Shown: piece by piece, positions 61,175 through 64,000 of the stretch
How positions within the stretch are numbered: position 1 is the stretch's first letter
How the letters are laid out: every line of letters starts with the position of its first letter
Assembly (NCBI GenBank): GCA_963971225.1
Contig: OZ020268.1
Span: 43,531,348 to 43,595,347, forward strand
Direction: 5' to 3'
Length of the DNA stretch: 64,000 nucleotides
Source of the DNA: Melieria omissa
Lineage: Eukaryota > Arthropoda > Insecta > Diptera > Ulidiidae
The notes under the pieces: model-generated
The model's database searches: none
What the model saw: the letters and a program-made list of their open reading frames with translations, nothing else
Told to the model about the DNA's origin: nothing
Made by a program: the position numbers and the translations under genes

Positions 61175-61533
61175 CTGTGGCTCAGTGGTTAGTAGTGAGC
61201 TACAGAATGAGTCGGGGCTTTGGACAGCATCAGATACAGAACGACGTCTGCCCTCTCGGCAGGCAATAAAACATTTTGGAATGAATTTCGCAAGGAAAAG
61301 CTGGTTTGAAAATAACAGCTTAGTAATATAACGAAAAGAAAAAATTAAAAAAATTTGCCAACAATGTGAAGCGTTCGAAAAAAATATAGAACGACGTCTA
61401 CCCTCTCGGCAGGCAATAAAACCTTTGAGAATGAGTTTCCCATGGAAAAGCTGGTTTGAAAATAAGAGCTTAGTAATTTAACAAAATGAAAAAAATTATA
61501 AAAAATTTGCCAACATTGTGAAGTGTTCGTTCG
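61175..61533 (+). repeat. SINE-like sequence with 150-bp tandem duplication
   Basis: A tRNA-like A-box stretch GTGGCTCAGTGGTTAG (about 61178-61193) precedes two tandem copies of a 150-bp unit (61234-61383 and 61384 to about 61533). Both start at(a)-aga-acgacgtct and contain CCCTCTCGGCAGGCAATAAA, GGAAAAGCTGGTTTGAAAAT and TTTGCCAACA. The CTCTCGGCAGGCAAT...GAAAAGCT order resembles the SINE-B body, so this is probably a diverged relative. Confidence 0.7.
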
Positions 61534-63826
61534 GGCACGAAAAATAATTATAAATTTGTTATAAAACAATAGTTAATGACAAAGTCATAGATTAGGGATC
61601 ATCAAAAACTGATCTTCTAATTTGATCTTCTAGCCATTTAAATATCAAAGCAAGCCAACTAAATTATGTAAAGAAGAATTACATTTTTTTTGTAAATATA
61701 AAAAAAATTTATTTTTTTTTTGAAAATACCACTGTTTGCAACACTTTTGGAGGCGTCTTTCATGTCAAATCCTTTGAGAGTTTCAGCCTTTTGGCGATAA
61801 ATGGTCGACTCCATTCTTTTGATGGCAAAAGTTTTGTACATCAAAGAAGCCTCTGCCTGGCCATTACAAACCCCAAATAAAATGGTTTTGCACCGAAGAT
61901 AAAAAGAATAGAAAACTGTGAGGCAAAAAAAGTAATAATTGTATCTGAAAAAGTAAATTTAAAAAATGTATTAAAGTCACTTTGTCATTCAAATTGAACA
62001 TATCTACTAAACGCCTTGCTTTAGGTCAGTGTTCAGCTCGAACGTTTTTTAAACACAGGAAAGGAAACTCAGATAGATACGAAAATAAGTAAGAAATAAA
62101 GGAAAAGAAACAATGTAACATAAAAGAACAAAGCAAACATCCGATGTACACTGCGTACTGCTGAACGCTTGAATTAATTTTGCGTACGTTTTATGGTCAA
62201 ATTGCCATGTTCTGCCGAATTACATCGACAAGGCGCAGCAGCACTGCTCTCTCATGCAGAAAAAACACTGCGCAAGAACAAACAAATCATTTAACGTTTG
62301 CACGCAAAAAGTGAAACAATTCAATTGAGCTGCCATTTCAATTACCAACTCAGCCACCCGAAGGGCCGTGTTTGCGAGTGTGAGTGCGCATTTCATGTGC
62401 ACACAGTGCGACTGACAATTGACTTTTGTCATCACGTGGCCATTTATTATTCAACGCGCCGCAACGGCAGAAATTTATCACGGAATGCTGCATAAGACGG
62501 GCAGCGCACCTGCGTAGGGATCACGCAAAAAGTCAGGTTTTTTGTTTTATGCAATATTGGATTTTCTTACCGAGATAGTATTTATGTTTCAGTCTCTCTC
62601 TCCCACTGGTCTTCTCTCTATAGTATTGCACACAATACTTAATCTTAACAATTTTGTAGCATTAAAATGATTAAATATAAATGTTTACAACAAAAAGCGT
62701 TGTCGGCGTTTCACCAGCTCTAGTTTTCAAAATAATCGGTATAAAAGTTTGTAAAATTTTCAAAAATTTTATTAAAACAGTTTTTCTTCAGAAGAGAATT
62801 TCCTTAAAGCCGAGTTTTTGTTTAAGTTTGTGCATTTCAGACATTAAGTCCAGAATTTAAGTCCATTGTCGCTTGTCGTGCGATCTCTCTGGATACAAAT
62901 CCAGATAATATTGTTGATGGCTTTCGAGCCTTAATTTTGCGATTATTTAAAAGGCATGGGCGATTGTTTGCCAAAAAAAAACAGCCATGGACCACAACCG
63001 CTACAGTTGTGCAATTCACGATAAATTATAAGAACTGTGCATATGCTGTTCATACACTTCAGTACAGAGTTTCGGTGTATGGGAAACAAATTCTGACGCA
63101 CATTTCTTTGTATTCTAACCGCAAAAATATGGTCACCGCACAATGTTCATACATATTCATACACATATATGCACGCATACTTATAAACGTCGTGATCCGT
63201 GTGTGAAATTCATATGTCGTACATGTGGTTACTCTAATGAGCAAAATTAATTGCATTATTGTGTACATTAGGGCAAACACAACGCACTGTTGCGTTTGTC
63301 ATATGTGAATGACAATTCATTAATTTTGTGCCGCAAATAAGACAAGTGAGCAGGGCCGAAAACGCTTGATGAGCGATATAAATTCTGCTGTCTCTTGACG
63401 GGATAATGGGTGTAGCACAAGTGGCCAGTAAGTCCCGGAGGATTGTTACAAAGTGTAACAAAGTGAGTGTATTAGGACTGTGAAAGCAGTTAATTCTGTA
63501 GTCTACCTTTATTTGTGCCCTAGGTCTGACCAACTCTTAACCAAAAGAAGTCTACAAACCATTTATTATTCTGCATTACGCATGCCTTGCCCATTCGAGA
63601 GGAGATGTGGTCTTCCCAGTAATTGGCGTCTACCAACATTTGCATCGAATACTTTTTTTGAGAACTAAAGTCTTAAACTGTGAGAAACTCTTAAACTGAG
63701 ATAAGTTCTTCTGTATATTTTCCTCCTCACTCATTTCTTTTGTCCCCATTATGTTTATTAACTTCAAATAGCCCATTCTGTGGTACCAACCCACAGGAAC
63801 AGACACCGAAGTCCTTGCAACCAGAA

Positions 63827-63862
63827 CCATAGGTCGCTGGTTCTATCCGGCTCGAAGGACCA
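63827..63862 (+). pseudogene. 3' half of tRNA-Tyr with CCA, pseudogene
   Basis: CCATAGGTCGCTGG, then TTCTAT, then CCGGCTCGAAGGA reproduces the fly tRNA-Tyr sequence from just after the anticodon to the discriminator base. One T-loop base is missing. The next three bases are CCA, which nuclear tRNA genes do not encode. The 5' half of the tRNA is absent. It therefore looks like reverse-transcribed mature tRNA rather than a decayed gene. The comparison sequence is from memory. Confidence 0.6.
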
Positions 63863-64000
63863 GAATGTTGGGAGTTGTCGGCACGATATTAGAAACAAGG
63901 AAATCGAAATACCATTAGAAAAAATGCAACAAGTAGCCAAACGATATTATGGCTCGATACTCACGTGCGCGGTTCGGAAGCAACCACGAGTAAAACGGTG

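Larger units (their letters stand above)
29940..64000 (+). other. futsch: Futsch intron, more than 34 kb, transposon-rich
   Basis: No following MAP1 exon (expected to begin near FLSWDV) is recognised up to the window end, so the region is read as intron. Elements inside it have their own entries. The remaining stretches (30.0-30.9, 31.4-33.4, 33.4-37.0, 37.3-39.0, 39.6-42.3, 43.3-46.0, 47.3-49.7, 50.0-51.9, 52.0-54.7, 55.3-59.7, 60.0-61.2 and 61.5-63.8 kb) hold no gene I can support. GC-richer patches (about 32.1-32.8, 33.6-34.1, 36.3-36.7, 51.1-51.5, 52.7-53.6 and 57.1-58.2 kb) give overlapping frames on both strands without domains and could be regulatory DNA. Confidence 0.5.

Overview
This is a window of AT-rich insect nuclear DNA, most likely from a higher fly. 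The gene, the abundant tRNA-derived SINEs and the mariner, Transib-like and non-LTR relics suggest a tephritid fruit fly, but the genus is an inference that the sequence alone cannot prove. One protein-coding exon can be supported. It lies at 29348-29933 on the + strand and reads as the first coding exon of futsch, the fly MAP1-family microtubule-associated protein. It ends in a phase-1 splice donor, and no following exon is recognisable before the end of the window, so the next intron is longer than 34 kb.

Upstream of the start codon, 27829-29347 is bounded by a good splice acceptor and has no ATG in any frame over 1,519 nt, which marks it as a very long 5' leader. A possible non-coding first exon (about 13656-14613, TATA-like and Inr sequences, donor GTAACT) would be separated from it by a 13.2 kb intron. 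Weaker Inr/DPE-like promoter candidates lie at about 18146 and 21592.

The rest is intron or upstream DNA filled with transposable-element debris. 1-14 kb: palindromic CCCGGGAT sequence, a dispersed repeat, a solo LTR (3137-3566), a mariner relic (4491-4698), a Transib-like DNA transposon with RSS-like ends (5211-7071), a LINE 3' end (9053-9712), an internally deleted mariner (10286-10781) and a SINE (12748-13173). 14-28 kb: a SINE-B copy with target duplication (16023-16360) and a SINE-B nested inside a SINE-A (26796-27498). 30-64 kb: two MITE-like elements (30903-31432, 39014-39629), a 5'-truncated LINE with a YADD reverse transcriptase (42345-43256), a nearly complete mariner (46016-47295), minisatellites near 49.7-50.0 kb, more SINE and LINE fragments (51.9, 54.7, 55.1 and 61.2 kb) and a 3' half of a tRNA-Tyr carrying CCA (63827-63862).

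The elements relate to each other: the SINE-A tail resembles the 3' end of the LINE at 9053, as expected if the LINE machinery mobilised the SINE. Most other long reading frames in the window start at non-ATG codons, have low-complexity products and were rejected.
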